Shown: positions 38,902-48,594, numbered from the stretch's first letter. The stretch is DNA of 64,000 nucleotides from Candidatus Thiodiazotropha sp. (ex Monitilora ramsayi) (GCA_025655575.1 JAHXIP010000007.1:118848-182847), one strand, 5' to 3'. Made by a program: numbers and translations. The notes: generated by a model not told the origin, from the sequence alone.

Positions 38902-39774
38902 TTACAGGGTGTTGAGTTGTTTTGCCAAGGCGCGTTCACCGAAATGGATTGCCAGCTGTTGCAGGGGGTGGCGATTGCCTCCCGGTCGCCAGGTGCGATG
39001 CAAGCGATTCATATACGCATCGAATTGCTGACCCCAGGGAGCGGGCAGGACTTTGCCTCTGCCGAGCAGCAGCTTGAGTACCTGGGTGGCGGCGAATCCG
39101 GCACATAGTTCACAGCCCATGGCGGTCGATGGCCCCTTTTTCCCAATCAGGTCGATTCGTTCGGGCAGTACCAGATAGCCTGAGTGAAGTCTTGATGGTG
39201 CGAGGCCGACGAGAAAGCGCAGATACTGTTGATATTCACCATGCCCCTCCAACTGAAAGTAGTCCTCAAATGTGAGTTTGCCCGGTAGAAAGTTGAGCAG
39301 TGCCGATCCCATACCCAGAGGTGCCGCAGTAACTGCGGGAATACCGAGCCGGTCGCATGCGGCAAAGACTGCACGTCTGGCAGTTAGCGCGAAGAAATCC
39401 AGACCGTCTAGATAGATATCACAACCCTCGAGAAAGCTTTCGGCCTGTTCAGGTGATACGCCATCAGGAAACGCTTGGATTTCCAATTCCGGATTTATTG
39501 AATATGCCATCTCTGAAAGGCTTTCGAGTTTCGGTCGGTCCACCGTATTGAGATTGGCGCCTGCCTGGCGGTTGAAGTTCTCTACGGCGAAACTGTCGAA
39601 ATCGGCCAGATTGAACCGGCCCACACCCAGGCGGGTGAGTGTTAATAGGTGACTGCCGCCAACGCCCCCCATGCCGGCGATCGCTACACGGGAATTACGC
39701 AGTTTATTTTGTTCTTCCTCGGTAACCCACCCGATGTTACGGGAGAAGGCCACTCGATAGTCAAAAGGCGTCAT
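38902..39774 (-). CDS. ThiF/MoeB-family adenylyltransferase (E1-like)
   Basis: A 290-residue protein with the nucleotide-binding Rossmann motif GMGGVGGSH, the downstream DFDSFAVENFNRQ (metal/ATP site) and TAAPLGMGSALL, as in ThiF, MoeB and E1 enzymes, which adenylate C-terminal carboxylates of ubiquitin-like proteins. The late MGCELCAGFAAT holds a CxxC, but the second CxxC of the usual zinc site was not found. The ATG at 39774 lies inside the end of the upstream acyltransferase gene, an overlap of 14 bases, so the two proteins are probably made together. The partner substrate is unknown and no ThiS/MoaD-like gene is nearby. Confidence 0.87.
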   Translation of the reverse strand: MTPFDYRVAFSRNIGWVTEEEQNKLRNSRVAIAGMGGVGGSHLLTLTRLGVGRFNLADFDSFAVENFNRQAGANLNTVDRPKLESLSEMAYSINPELEIQAFPDGVSPEQAESFLEGCDIYLDGLDFFALTARRAVFAACDRLGIPAVTAAPLGMGSALLNFLPGKLTFEDYFQLEGHGEYQQYLRFLVGLAPSRLHSGYLVLPERIDLIGKKGPSTAMGCELCAGFAATQVLKLLLGRGKVLPAPWGQQFDAYMNRLHRTWRPGGNRHPLQQLAIHFGERALAKQLNTL

Positions 39775-40522
39775 GGGAATCCACACTTTCCAGCAGGCCG
39801 TCGTGCCATTGACTGGCGAGGTCGCGTCGGATGTGTCGATAGAGCTCAAGAATCGGCAGATTCATATTGATCGTCAATTCATCCCGAGGCAGTTCAAACA
39901 AGGCCCGCTGGCCTTTCATGTCGAATGTCTCACTGATCTTGTGGAAGATCAGTCCATAGCGTTTTAGGCATCGCTGTAGACGTGGTTCCATGACGACCAG
40001 CACTCTATCCAGTTCGCATAGGTCAACCATGGCGATGGCTGAGAGGTAGAGCCCTATGGAAATATTGGGGAAGTTGCGTCTCTCATCTTCGGTATAAATG
40101 CTGGTGGTGTTGTTGTCATCAAGAATGAACGGCTTGCCGGCCTCTTTCGCCCGGCGTCGAAAGTTAGAGGGAACTGCGAGTCGCGAGATCTCCCCTGCCT
40201 CCTTCGCCATCAGGCGCTGTTGCTGTTCATCCATGGGTATTTCATGAAACTGGCAGGGCAGTTTTGCCTCAGGTTTGTCAGTGGGGGGGATTACCAGACG
40301 AACACAGCCGGCAATCTCTCCTGAGCGCTTGTGCTCCAGTAGACAATGAATAGCGTAATCGTCGCAGGCGTCGATTTCCTGGCGCGATTCGTTGAGTGGC
40401 TCCCATGCCAATTCTTCAGCATAGACCTGATAACGGATGGCGTAGGCATATCGTTTCTGCTGGCGAGTCGATGCCAGACCTACGCGAAAGTATTGTGTGA
40501 AATTCTGCGCCAGACTATCCAT
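39761..40522 (-). CDS. Exosortase-associated acyltransferase with LuxI-like active site
   Basis: A 253-residue GNAT-fold protein of the PEP-CTERM/exosortase-associated acyltransferase family, related to acyl-homoserine-lactone synthases and FeeM N-acyl amino acid synthases. LuxI-family invariant residues are found in matching order and spacing: Arg30, Tyr34 (for Phe), Trp40, Asp51, Asp54 and Arg75. Glu111 and Arg114 of GEISRLAV follow after an insertion. It probably joins a fatty acyl chain from acyl-ACP to an amino compound. No exosortase or PEP-CTERM gene is in the window. The downstream thiF-like gene overlaps its end. Confidence 0.87.
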   Translation of the reverse strand: MDSLAQNFTQYFRVGLASTRQQKRYAYAIRYQVYAEELAWEPLNESRQEIDACDDYAIHCLLEHKRSGEIAGCVRLVIPPTDKPEAKLPCQFHEIPMDEQQQRLMAKEAGEISRLAVPSNFRRRAKEAGKPFILDDNNTTSIYTEDERRNFPNISIGLYLSAIAMVDLCELDRVLVVMEPRLQRCLKRYGLIFHKISETFDMKGQRALFELPRDELTINMNLPILELYRHIRRDLASQWHDGLLESVDSHDAF

Positions 40523-40835
40523 GCGCTGCTCCCTATTAAAAATGCCTCCAGCGGATCCCTTAAATCGTGTACTTATATCTTAGTGATGAATTTTCTGAAT
40601 TCAGCTAAAATCGTACCTCAATGTGGCATAACATACCCATTCTCGTGCATTGAGACAAATACTCTTAATCTCCTTGTATTGCCTTTCTCGTCAGTCAGCT
40701 TTTCATGTGTGGCACAACAGTAGGTTGATCGATGAGAATGTTTGATCTGTATCAGTAGAGCTCTATTTTTTTGTGAAGAAACCATGATGATAGGCGCTAT
40801 ATTGTTGCAGTCTGATCTGTGTCGGATGCAAGGGA
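40523..40835. other. Gene-free divergent intergenic region
   Basis: About 310 bp of AT-rich DNA between the acyltransferase and a GGDEF gene. A 125-codon frame overlapping it is a shadow of the acyltransferase. No convincing operator or lux-box-like dyad was seen. Confidence 0.4.
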
Positions 40836-42020
40836 ATGAACTACTTGGTCAAAATGTACGTAACACTCAGTGAATCACTAGGTATTTATACGGTCGATCA
40901 GCTTTACGAGCTGTTCACCAACAGGCATCACAGTATGCCTATTACCCGCCATCGGTCGGCCATCATGCAGAGCCGGGTCTTTTTCTTCTGTGTGGTTTTT
41001 GCCGTAATTGTACCGACTTGGTCGGTTATCGATTTGCTGTTCCTGCCCAATGGGCTATGGGGTGAGCTGTTATTCATTCGTCTGCTTTCCGCTGCTGCTT
41101 TTGCCCTGATTGCCTGGCAGGCGCGTAGGGAGCCCGATCTTAAACGCGCTCGTTTGTTGCTGGCGGGTATGTTGGCAGTGACACCGCTTTTCTATCTCGT
41201 TTCCGATCACTGGATTCACGCCTATGAGCTGAACGGTACCGAGCTTGTGGTGGCGGAACTCTACGCGCTCTTACCATTCGTCATGGTTGCCGGGTTGACG
41301 CTGTTCCCACTTACTCTGGTAGAGTTTCTTGTCTACGCTATCCCCATGCTATTGGTGGCGGTACTCACCGCATATCCCGAATCTAACGGTGAGATTCCAC
41401 AAGCAGTCTCGACCATCTGGCTGTTTGTTTTGATCCTGGGCGTGGCGCTGTTCGCTTCCTTGAGTCAGCTACGATACATGCTCTCCCAGGCAAGCCATGC
41501 AAGCTATGATGTACTGACGGGGGTTCTCACTCGCCGTGCCGGCATCGAGATGCTTGATCTGCAGTTCAGGCTTGCGATGATGACGGAGCGGCCTCTCTCT
41601 ATCCTCTATTTCGACCTGGATAATTTCAAAGCCATCAATGACACTTTCGGTCATGAAGCGGGTGATGGGGTGTTGAAGTCATCCGCTGAAAAAATGTGCA
41701 AGGCTGTGCGTAAGGGTGATAGCGTCATCCGTTGGGGGGGAGAGGAGTTTATCGTCATTCTCCCTACTGCCGATCCCAATGAGGCCAATGATGTGGTTGC
41801 CAGGATCATGAATGTCGGCTTGGGATTACGCCCTGATGGAGATCCTGTGACGGCTAGTATTGGTTTGGCCGAAATTCAGGCAGATACAATTAAGGACTGG
41901 AAGACTATGGTAGAGCTCGCGGACCATCGTATGTATACCGCAAAAACAAATGGCCGGGCTCGCAGTATCGGGGTAGGAGGAGAGCCATTACTCTGGGCAG
42001 GGGTTTCGCAGTCCCAATAG
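40836..42020 (+). CDS. Membrane diguanylate cyclase
   Basis: Predicted c-di-GMP synthase of 394 residues: about six membrane helices (residues 45-215) followed directly by a GGDEF domain (about 225-380). The motif is GGEEF at about 301, with RKGD five residues before it fitting the inhibitory RxxD site, so it should be active and feedback-controlled. The membrane part is a MASE-like multi-helix region without a known ligand. The ATG at 40836 directly abuts AGGGA, so the true start may be the in-frame ATG at 40854. Confidence 0.9.
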   Translation: MNYLVKMYVTLSESLGIYTVDQLYELFTNRHHSMPITRHRSAIMQSRVFFFCVVFAVIVPTWSVIDLLFLPNGLWGELLFIRLLSAAAFALIAWQARREPDLKRARLLLAGMLAVTPLFYLVSDHWIHAYELNGTELVVAELYALLPFVMVAGLTLFPLTLVEFLVYAIPMLLVAVLTAYPESNGEIPQAVSTIWLFVLILGVALFASLSQLRYMLSQASHASYDVLTGVLTRRAGIEMLDLQFRLAMMTERPLSILYFDLDNFKAINDTFGHEAGDGVLKSSAEKMCKAVRKGDSVIRWGGEEFIVILPTADPNEANDVVARIMNVGLGLRPDGDPVTASIGLAEIQADTIKDWKTMVELADHRMYTAKTNGRARSIGVGGEPLLWAGVSQSQ

Positions 42021-42189
42021 CCGGAAGGGATCGGATGAGGATCATTGGCGATTCTATCATCAGCGCCTTATCACTGTTTGGTAATTTAAAGGGCGTGTAC
42101 AGGCCCTAAGCGTCGTCATACCATGGTTAATGAGAATAGCGGGCTGTGATTGCGAAATCGGAAAAGTAATCCCCCAAAAGCGCCTCAAG

Positions 42190-43404
42190 TTATTCCAGGT
42201 TTCGTGATTCGATAGCGATCCCCTCGGCGATTTTGTCACTGGGGTGCACCACAATGCGCTCACCAGCAGAGAGGCCTTGAAGGATTTCCGCCTCCAACCC
42301 GGTGCGCCTGCCGATCTCTACCCGACGTTGGCTGGCCTTACCCTGTTGTTCAATAAATACCGCCCAGTTCTTTCCGTCCCGGAAGAGGGCTGTGAGGGGT
42401 AGTTTCAAGACATCGCTGCCTTGCCAGAGGATAATCCGCACATCGACCTGGTAGCCATGAGCGATACGAGTCCACTGTGCTTTAGGGGTCGTGAAATCGA
42501 TGATTACATTGACGCGTTGCTCTTCGATACCTAAGGCAGATACCTTGGTAAAACCATAAGGCTCTACCCGTCGGACAGTGCCGGACAAAGCCGCTTCACC
42601 CCCCCAGTTTTCGATGATCACAGATTGGCCTGGTTCTACCTTGACGGCATCAGTGGAGAGGAGGTCGGCGACGATCTCCAGTTTGCGAGGATCACCGATC
42701 TCCACTAGGGGTTCGCCGGCACTCACCACACCTTCACTCTTGTGCAGAATCATCAGGATACGGCCATCGACAGGGGATATGATCGGTACGCACTGACAGT
42801 CTTCGGATTTCTTCCTCGATTCCGTTGGCGAGATTAGCTCGGCCCGCGCCCTTTCCAGTTCGGCCTGACGTGCCTGGCGGGTGGCGACGGCTGTCTCCAG
42901 GGCCGCCTGACGGGTCTGTTGGGTGCGCTCTGCCGACTCCAGCTCTCGTGCTGAGATTACGGCTTCTTTTCGCAGGCTGCGGGCACGCCTTAATTCACTG
43001 AGGGCGAATTCCAGTTCAACCTTGGCTTCTTTGACTGCCGCTTCGGCAAGTATCCGGTTAGCCTCTGCGGCGCGGATATCCGCCCGGGCCTGGGCTTCAC
43101 TGCGGGGGTCGAGCAACGTCGGATCAATCGGCTCAATCTCGGCTACCAATGTCTCGTTGGCAACTACCTCATCCCCAACATCCGCATCGATGCGCATCGC
43201 TCTGCCGCTGATCGGTGCCGATAAGACAAATACATCCTGCACCCGGGTCTCTCCCTCTTCATCGACAGTCACCACCAGCTCTCCGGGCGTCAGGGTCAAC
43301 AGATCCACCGCGACCGGTTTGGGTATGAAGGCCCACACCAGCGTGCTTAACAGGATCAGGCCCAGCAGCGTCCAGAGCAGGATGCGTTTCCAGTGTGCGT
43401 TCAT
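42190..43404 (-). CDS. HlyD-family periplasmic adaptor of an ABC exporter
   Basis: Membrane-fusion protein of 404 residues with one N-terminal membrane anchor (about 8-27), a lipoyl-like half-motif (FVLSAPISGRAMRIDADVGD), a long coiled-coil hairpin rich in Ala, Glu and Arg (about 105-200), the second lipoyl half (IISPVDGRILMILHKSEGVV) and beta-barrel domains. It would link the inner-membrane ABC pump to an outer-membrane channel. It is the last gene of a three-gene operon, five bases after the permease. No TolC-like gene is in the window. Confidence 0.92.
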   Translation of the reverse strand: MNAHWKRILLWTLLGLILLSTLVWAFIPKPVAVDLLTLTPGELVVTVDEEGETRVQDVFVLSAPISGRAMRIDADVGDEVVANETLVAEIEPIDPTLLDPRSEAQARADIRAAEANRILAEAAVKEAKVELEFALSELRRARSLRKEAVISARELESAERTQQTRQAALETAVATRQARQAELERARAELISPTESRKKSEDCQCVPIISPVDGRILMILHKSEGVVSAGEPLVEIGDPRKLEIVADLLSTDAVKVEPGQSVIIENWGGEAALSGTVRRVEPYGFTKVSALGIEEQRVNVIIDFTTPKAQWTRIAHGYQVDVRIILWQGSDVLKLPLTALFRDGKNWAVFIEQQGKASQRRVEIGRRTGLEAEILQGLSAGERIVVHPSDKIAEGIAIESRNLE

Positions 43405-43409
43405 GACAT

Positions 43410-45773
43410 TTACTCGCGTGTCTTAAGTACGGCAATCAGGTCGAGGTGGTCGAGTCGGCGCCTGACCACAGCGGCCGAGAAGGCGGTGGCTCCTAAAGTG
43501 ACCACTACCGCCGTGGCGTCGGTGGCGGCTTTGATCACCAGTGGGATACGATAGAGTTCCGAATCCATGGCGCTGGTCATCAGCCAGCCCAGACCATGCC
43601 CGACAAAACAACCGAGTGGCAGACCGACCAGGATCAACAGGGCTGCCTCGCCCAGTAGGATGTAGGATATCTCACCGCGATGGAAGCCCAGCACTCTTAA
43701 TGTGGCAAGTTCACGTCCCCGTTCTGAAAGGGCGATACGGGTGCTGTTGTAGACCACGCCAAAGCCCAGGGCGCAGGCGAAGGCGGCAAAGAAACTGATA
43801 TAGATCATCAGCGTTTCAGCCATGGTATCGTTGAACTCCTGCACTGCGGCATCCTTGAGTACTACCGCGGAGACTTTGGGGATCGTTTTCAGACGCTGAT
43901 AGAGACGTGGAAGCTGGCGCTTATCGACCAGCAGATTGACTGCATCCAGACTTGGGCGCTGCCCCATCAATTGGTTCAAGGCATCGATGTTCATATACGC
44001 CGGCGTACCCATGTAGGTCTCGAACAGCGCCACCACAGGAATTTCCCGCTGGGGTCGTCGATCCTGTAACACCTCGACCCAGAGGGCGTCACCCGTCCCA
44101 ACATCCAGCTTCTTCGCCAGCTTGGTGGAGAGTATCAGTCCATCCGGTGGTACATCGAGCACACGCCCACTGGCATCGTAGACGCGTTGCAGTTCAGGGT
44201 TCGGTAGGACGCCTTCAATCGACCCCCGGTGATTGCGGTTGCCGGCATGGAATTCTGCGCTGACGAAACGCATCGGTTCCACCGCCAATACGCCGGGCAT
44301 GCGTTTGAACGCCTCCAGCGTTGTGTCCGATTGTGTCTCGACCACACCCACCATCATGTTCTGTCGTTGGGCATCGTGAAAATAGACCTCTACGATCTTC
44401 TCGATAGAATCGATCCACTGCAGGGCCATCACCATCACTGCTACCGACAGTGCAATACCGAAGCTGGTGAATAGTGCGCGTAGCGGTGAGCGAAAGATCT
44501 GCCTCAGGATGATCCGGGTGGGTTGATCCAGCCAATGAGACACCCGGCTTTGGGAAAGTCCTGTTTTTCGGAACAGTGGTGGTGCAGGTGGCAGCATCGC
44601 TTCGGCAGGTGGCAGGGTCGCAGCCTGTCTTACCGAGCCCAGACTGCCAGCCAGGGCGGCAATCAGACTGACCAAAGCCCCGATAGCGAAGACCCCCGGG
44701 TCAGGACGGAATATCAGTAGTGGAAAGCGGAAGAGGTCTGCATAAATTTCGGTATTGACCCGCCCCAGCCAGGCACCGAGCAGCCATCCCAACAGGATAC
44801 CCACACTGGTCATTGCCATCACCAGCTTGGTGTAGTGCCAACCTACCTGCCAGTTGCTGTAGCCAAACGCCTTCATCAGGCCAATTTCGCTGCGGTCTGT
44901 GGCGATCAATCGACTCAAAACCATGTTACTGAGAAAGGCGGCTACCGCCAGGAAAATGGTTGGCAGGATCGTAGACATGGTCTTCAGCTGTTCAATCTCA
45001 TTCATCAGAAACCAGTTGGAGATCTGGTCCTTGCGCGCGATCGCACCGCTGCTGCCATAACGTTCTAACAGGCGATCGAGATGTTCGATGACAAGTTTAG
45101 GATTGGTACCGTGCAGCAGCCCGAGGCTCAGGTCATTGAAGGCACCCTCCAGATCATAGGCCGCAGACAGTGCCTCGTTACCCAGCCACATCACGCCGAA
45201 GCGCAGGTCATCCGGGATTAGTGCCCCCGGTCCGATGGCGTAGATGAACTCCGGTGAAAGGGCAACGCCAACCACCGTAAGTGTGCGTTGATTGCCGTTC
45301 ATCAGCGCCTTCAATTGATCCCCCGGCTTCAACCGATGGGCCTCGGCGAAAGATTCGCTCAACACCACTTCGTCGGGATGGCCCAGAGTGACCAGGCGTC
45401 CACTGCGTAGTACCAGCCGGTTAAGACTCGGTTCTCCCTGTTCCGGTATGGAGACCAATTGGCCGATCACCGGTTCATCAAATCCCTCGATCGACAGGGT
45501 GGCAATCTGTTTGATGCGTGCATCTACCGAGCGTACACCGGGGATGGCGCTGATAGATTCGACAAGCCGATAGGGTGCGCGTTTGACATTGCTGAACACA
45601 TCAGCGAAACGCTGGCGCTCGTAATAGGCAGTGGCGGTGTCCTGTAGTGCCTGTAGTGCTGATAGGGACATGACCAGCACCGCAACACCGGAGGCGATGA
45701 CTACCGCAATCGCCAACACCTGACCTCGCAGTTTCCACAGATTACGCAGCAGTTTCAGGTTCAGTGCGCGCAT
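43410..45773 (-). CDS. ABC transporter permease, FtsX/MacB type
   Basis: A 787-residue inner-membrane permease with duplicated FtsX-like units: an N-terminal helix, a large periplasmic MacB-like domain, three helices (about 270-400), a second anchor with periplasmic domain (about 430-660) and three final helices. The N-terminus LRNLWKLRGQVLAIAVVIASGVAVLVMSLSAL is typical of the DevC/YbbP-like group. It is transcribed with the ATPase (6 bases upstream) and the adaptor (5 bases downstream). The substrate is unknown; such systems move lipids, lipoproteins or peptides across the envelope by a mechanotransmission mechanism. Confidence 0.92.
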   Translation of the reverse strand: MRALNLKLLRNLWKLRGQVLAIAVVIASGVAVLVMSLSALQALQDTATAYYERQRFADVFSNVKRAPYRLVESISAIPGVRSVDARIKQIATLSIEGFDEPVIGQLVSIPEQGEPSLNRLVLRSGRLVTLGHPDEVVLSESFAEAHRLKPGDQLKALMNGNQRTLTVVGVALSPEFIYAIGPGALIPDDLRFGVMWLGNEALSAAYDLEGAFNDLSLGLLHGTNPKLVIEHLDRLLERYGSSGAIARKDQISNWFLMNEIEQLKTMSTILPTIFLAVAAFLSNMVLSRLIATDRSEIGLMKAFGYSNWQVGWHYTKLVMAMTSVGILLGWLLGAWLGRVNTEIYADLFRFPLLIFRPDPGVFAIGALVSLIAALAGSLGSVRQAATLPPAEAMLPPAPPLFRKTGLSQSRVSHWLDQPTRIILRQIFRSPLRALFTSFGIALSVAVMVMALQWIDSIEKIVEVYFHDAQRQNMMVGVVETQSDTTLEAFKRMPGVLAVEPMRFVSAEFHAGNRNHRGSIEGVLPNPELQRVYDASGRVLDVPPDGLILSTKLAKKLDVGTGDALWVEVLQDRRPQREIPVVALFETYMGTPAYMNIDALNQLMGQRPSLDAVNLLVDKRQLPRLYQRLKTIPKVSAVVLKDAAVQEFNDTMAETLMIYISFFAAFACALGFGVVYNSTRIALSERGRELATLRVLGFHRGEISYILLGEAALLILVGLPLGCFVGHGLGWLMTSAMDSELYRIPLVIKAATDATAVVVTLGATAFSAAVVRRRLDHLDLIAVLKTRE

Positions 45774-45778
45774 TTTTT

Positions 45779-46501
45779 CTACCAGCTCAATTCCTTAGCC
45801 GGTTGACGGCTGGTGTTGTTGACGCTGTCGACCACCTGGCCGTCGCCAAAATGGAGTACCCGGTCAGCCATGTTGCCGATCACTGTATTGTGGGTGATCA
45901 CCGCCGTGGTCGTGCCCAGCTCCCGGTTCACCCGCTCGATGGCCTCGAGCACCAGAATGCCGGTATGGCTGTCAAGGGCACCGGTGGGTTCATCGCACAG
46001 CAGGATATCGGGACGTTTGGCAATCGCTCTAGCAATCGCTACCCGCTGTTGTTCACCGCCGGAGAGCTGTGCCGGGAAGTGATCGAGGCGATCACCCAAG
46101 CCGACCATCGATAATGCCTCTGCCGGGTCCATCGGCTGCATGGCTATCTCGGTGACCAGGGCGACATTCTCTCTCGCGGTCAGACTTGGGATCAGGTTAT
46201 AGAACTGGAATACGAAACCTACATGGTCCCGTCGATAGCGGGTCAAGACCGACTCATCACCTGCAGTAATCTCTAACTCATGAAAATACACTTGGCCACT
46301 GCTCGGGGTGTCGAGACCGCCGAGGATATTCAGCAGGGTTGATTTGCCACTGCCTGAAGGCCCGAGTAAAACAACCAGCTCACCTTCAAAAAGTTGTATG
46401 CCAACGCCACGCAATGCCTGAACGTCTACGGCTCCTGTGTGGTATGTCTTGGTCAGTGTATTACCCGACAGGGTGATTTGGCGCTGATCTGATTCGGACA
46501 C
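45779..46501 (-). CDS. ABC transporter ATP-binding protein, MacB/LolD type
   Basis: A 240-residue cytoplasmic ATPase with Walker [11 protein letters not shown]-loop [17 protein letters not shown], signature [14 protein letters not shown], Walker [12 protein letters not shown] and H-loop VITHN. The sequence belongs to the LolD/MacB group that pairs with FtsX-type permeases. It is the first gene of the exporter operon, so the operon promoter should lie in 46502-46728. Confidence 0.95.
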   Translation of the reverse strand: MSESDQRQITLSGNTLTKTYHTGAVDVQALRGVGIQLFEGELVVLLGPSGSGKSTLLNILGGLDTPSSGQVYFHELEITAGDESVLTRYRRDHVGFVFQFYNLIPSLTARENVALVTEIAMQPMDPAEALSMVGLGDRLDHFPAQLSGGEQQRVAIARAIAKRPDILLCDEPTGALDSHTGILVLEAIERVNRELGTTTAVITHNTVIGNMADRVLHFGDGQVVDSVNNTSRQPAKELSW

Positions 46502-46728
46502 TGCTTGCTCCTGTCCTTAACATCCGGCTCCAATTGGACGATTGCATCGGCGCCGGTTGCATTTTACATCTCAGTTAAAAGTATAGCTTTCGCAGACTGG
46601 AGTTGGTTGATGGAGAACAAGTATGTTCGGAATGAAAGGTGAGAAAGAAACGGCTATTCGGGTGCTGAAGCAGGCGTTGTGCTCTATTCGCTAAGGATAA
46701 ATTTACTGCCTTGATAGACGCGGATCTG

Positions 46729-47265
46729 TTATTGGGAGAGGCCGAGATCAATCTCACCACTTTCTTGAAAAGGTAGGCTAAAGAGACTGTCCGCACGACT
46801 CAGACTGCCGCTGATTTCATACTGGAAGGGTTTGTTTTCTATTTCCTGCAGTGACTGGACCTGGCGTATCACACCGAATAGAGAACTGCTGACTTTAAGT
46901 TCGATCACAGCTTCATCGAAGGCGGGTATTGTCACTGCAGTATTGCTGACGCCGGAGGCGAAATCCTTACCGTTTAGCTCCAAATCGAAGCTCATACCAT
47001 CGAATGCCAATGCCTTGCGCGAGCGGTTCTGCAATCTCAATTTGATCTGAAAACGCTGTTCCATAAGGGTGGACTCCAGCGGGCGGACATCTACCATTGT
47101 GACCTTTATCTGATCACGTTTTGGCATCAGCGAAGTGCATGCAACGAGTGTCAGGCTGAGGGCTAGGATGATTGTTAAACGAAAAAAGAGTCCCGCCGGC
47201 CATTGCTGCCACTGCCGGACGGTACAATCGGACTGGCTGTGCGGATCTGCTTTGATTTTGCTCAT
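46729..47265 (-). CDS. LEA type-2 (WHy) domain lipoprotein
   Basis: A 178-residue protein with an N-terminal membrane segment ending in a lipobox (LTLVACTS) and a single LEA14/WHy beta-sandwich domain (about 55-170) of the type found in desiccation-related plant and bacterial proteins. The strand QRFQIKLRLQNRSRKALAFDG and the following FDLELNGKDFASG are characteristic. Its role is unclear, perhaps an outer-membrane-associated stress protein. It overlaps the upstream small membrane protein by four bases (ATGA). Confidence 0.83.
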   Translation of the reverse strand: MSKIKADPHSQSDCTVRQWQQWPAGLFFRLTIILALSLTLVACTSLMPKRDQIKVTMVDVRPLESTLMEQRFQIKLRLQNRSRKALAFDGMSFDLELNGKDFASGVSNTAVTIPAFDEAVIELKVSSSLFGVIRQVQSLQEIENKPFQYEISGSLSRADSLFSLPFQESGEIDLGLSQ

Positions 47266-47492
47266 GGTCGATCTCTTGTCTGATCCTCGAGTTGTGGATC
47301 CTCTGCCTTATCTTTCCGCCAGGCGGCCAGAAGTAATGTGAGTAATCCGAGCAGAAGCTCATCGACAAAGGGGATCACATCGGGAATCAACAGGTCGATG
47401 ACGAAGAGCCCCGCCGTAACTAGAAACAACTGAGGGAATCTCAGCTTGTCAGCGAATTTTAGCAGGGTAGAAATTAGGGGGAGGTTGATCAT
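47262..47492 (-). CDS. Small membrane protein, DUF6116-like
   Basis: A 76-residue protein with two hydrophobic segments (FPQLFLVTAGLFVIDLLIPDVIPFVDELLLGLLTLLLAA, split by a polar turn) and a charged tail. It resembles the short DUF6116 family of proteobacterial inner-membrane proteins of unknown function. Its stop overlaps the start of the LEA lipoprotein, suggesting one operon and perhaps one envelope function. Confidence 0.72.
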   Translation of the reverse strand: MINLPLISTLLKFADKLRFPQLFLVTAGLFVIDLLIPDVIPFVDELLLGLLTLLLAAWRKDKAEDPQLEDQTRDRP

Positions 47493-47693
47493 GTTTTGTG
47501 GTCATTGGGTAAATACAAAACGATACGGGTGGATGACTCAAGTCTAGAGCAATGTTTACCCAGGCGGAACTGGGCGTCTGACCTGGTTTGTGAACTTTTA
47601 TGTTTGTCAGTGCATGTTTAACGTACCCTCAAAATCTGTAGTGTGGGCCATACTTGAGGTTAGTGCTGTTGTAGATCAGTGGGAGTGAGAGGC

Positions 47694-48362
47694 ATGTCCA
47701 GCCAGAAACAGATGTTGCAGGATATCGAACGAGAGGTGGACAGCACGCGCTATATGATTGGTCGTTCAGCCTTGAGTCAGCAGGTAATGGACGCCTTGCT
47801 AGCGGTGCCGCGTGACGCCTTCGTGCCGCTCAGTGAACGAAGGTGCGCCTATTATAATGGTCCCTTGCCGATCGGTTGTGGGCAGACGATATCCCAACCC
47901 TACATTGTGGCGCTGATGACTGATCTGCTCTACGCTGATTCCAATGATGTGATATTGGAAGTGGGTACGGGTTCCGGCTACCAGGCCGCTGTGTTATCGC
48001 AGGTGGTCAGGCAGGTCTATAGCATCGAAATTATCGAGACCCTTTCTCAACGCGCATCGGAAACCTTGAGCCGGCTTGGCTACGAGAATGTGGATTGCCG
48101 TTGTGGTGATGGTTATCTCGGTTGGCCTGAGCATGCGCCGTATGACGGTATCCTGGTCACGGCGGCCTGCCCGGAGATACCCCCGCCATTGATCAGTCAA
48201 TTGAAATCAGGCGCTCGCATGGTTATGCCTGTTGGCCCGTCATTTGGCTATCAGGAGTTAGTGCTGGTGGAGAAGCATGACACGGGAGAGGTGAGCGAGC
48301 GCAAAATCCTTGATGTGTCTTTTGTGCCGCTGACGGGTAATCATGAGAGGGGTTCTTGCTGA
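47694..48362 (+). CDS. pcm: Protein-L-isoaspartate O-methyltransferase-like protein
   Basis: A 222-residue SAM-dependent methyltransferase of the PCMT family, which repairs isoaspartyl damage in aged proteins. The SAM-binding motif I is EVGTGSGYQAAVLS; the upstream segment AYYNGPLPIGCGQTISQPYIVALM is the family-specific substrate loop, and GDGYLGWPEHAPYDGILVTAACPEIP is intact. The ATG at 47694 has GGAG eight bases before it; a GTG start at 47679 would overlap that site. It is divergent from the small membrane protein operon. Confidence 0.93.
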   Translation: MSSQKQMLQDIEREVDSTRYMIGRSALSQQVMDALLAVPRDAFVPLSERRCAYYNGPLPIGCGQTISQPYIVALMTDLLYADSNDVILEVGTGSGYQAAVLSQVVRQVYSIEIIETLSQRASETLSRLGYENVDCRCGDGYLGWPEHAPYDGILVTAACPEIPPPLISQLKSGARMVMPVGPSFGYQELVLVEKHDTGEVSERKILDVSFVPLTGNHERGSC

Positions 48363-48514
48363 GCTTGAACTGTAACAGCGGTAATTGCATTAGTGTTATC
48401 TGATACTGGTAATCTCACGACAATCTGTGGTTATTAAGGCCAGAAACCAAGGGATATCCCTATTTCGACTGGGGTAATGAACCCATAAAAGTTACACCAT
48501 TATTAAGGTATTAT

Positions 48515-48536
48515 TTTTGTGAAATAAATCACAAAA
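48515..48536. promoter_or_regulatory. Perfect CRP-type palindrome
   Basis: TTTTGTGA-AATAAA-TCACAAAA is a perfect 8-6-8 dyad containing the full CRP core TGTGA-N6-TCACA. It lies about 30 bp upstream of the proposed -35 box, a class-I activator position, and would put the cytochrome-porin gene under a CRP/Vfr-family regulator. Confidence 0.7.
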
Positions 48537-48565
48537 TCCGTTTTTTTCACGATTGCTGCATCGAA

Positions 48566-48594
48566 TTGGCACGGGAAATCGAATCGGATATAAA
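48566..48594 (+). promoter_or_regulatory. Sigma-70-like promoter
   Basis: TTGGCA and TATAAA are separated by exactly 17 bp, four or more matches of six in each hexamer. It lies downstream of the CRP-type palindrome and upstream of the cytochrome-porin gene. Confidence 0.55.

Noticed and set aside
48566..48590. Sigma-54 promoter suggested by TTGGCAC
   Set aside because: The required GC element at the right spacing (TTGCW) is absent; a sigma-70 reading fits better.
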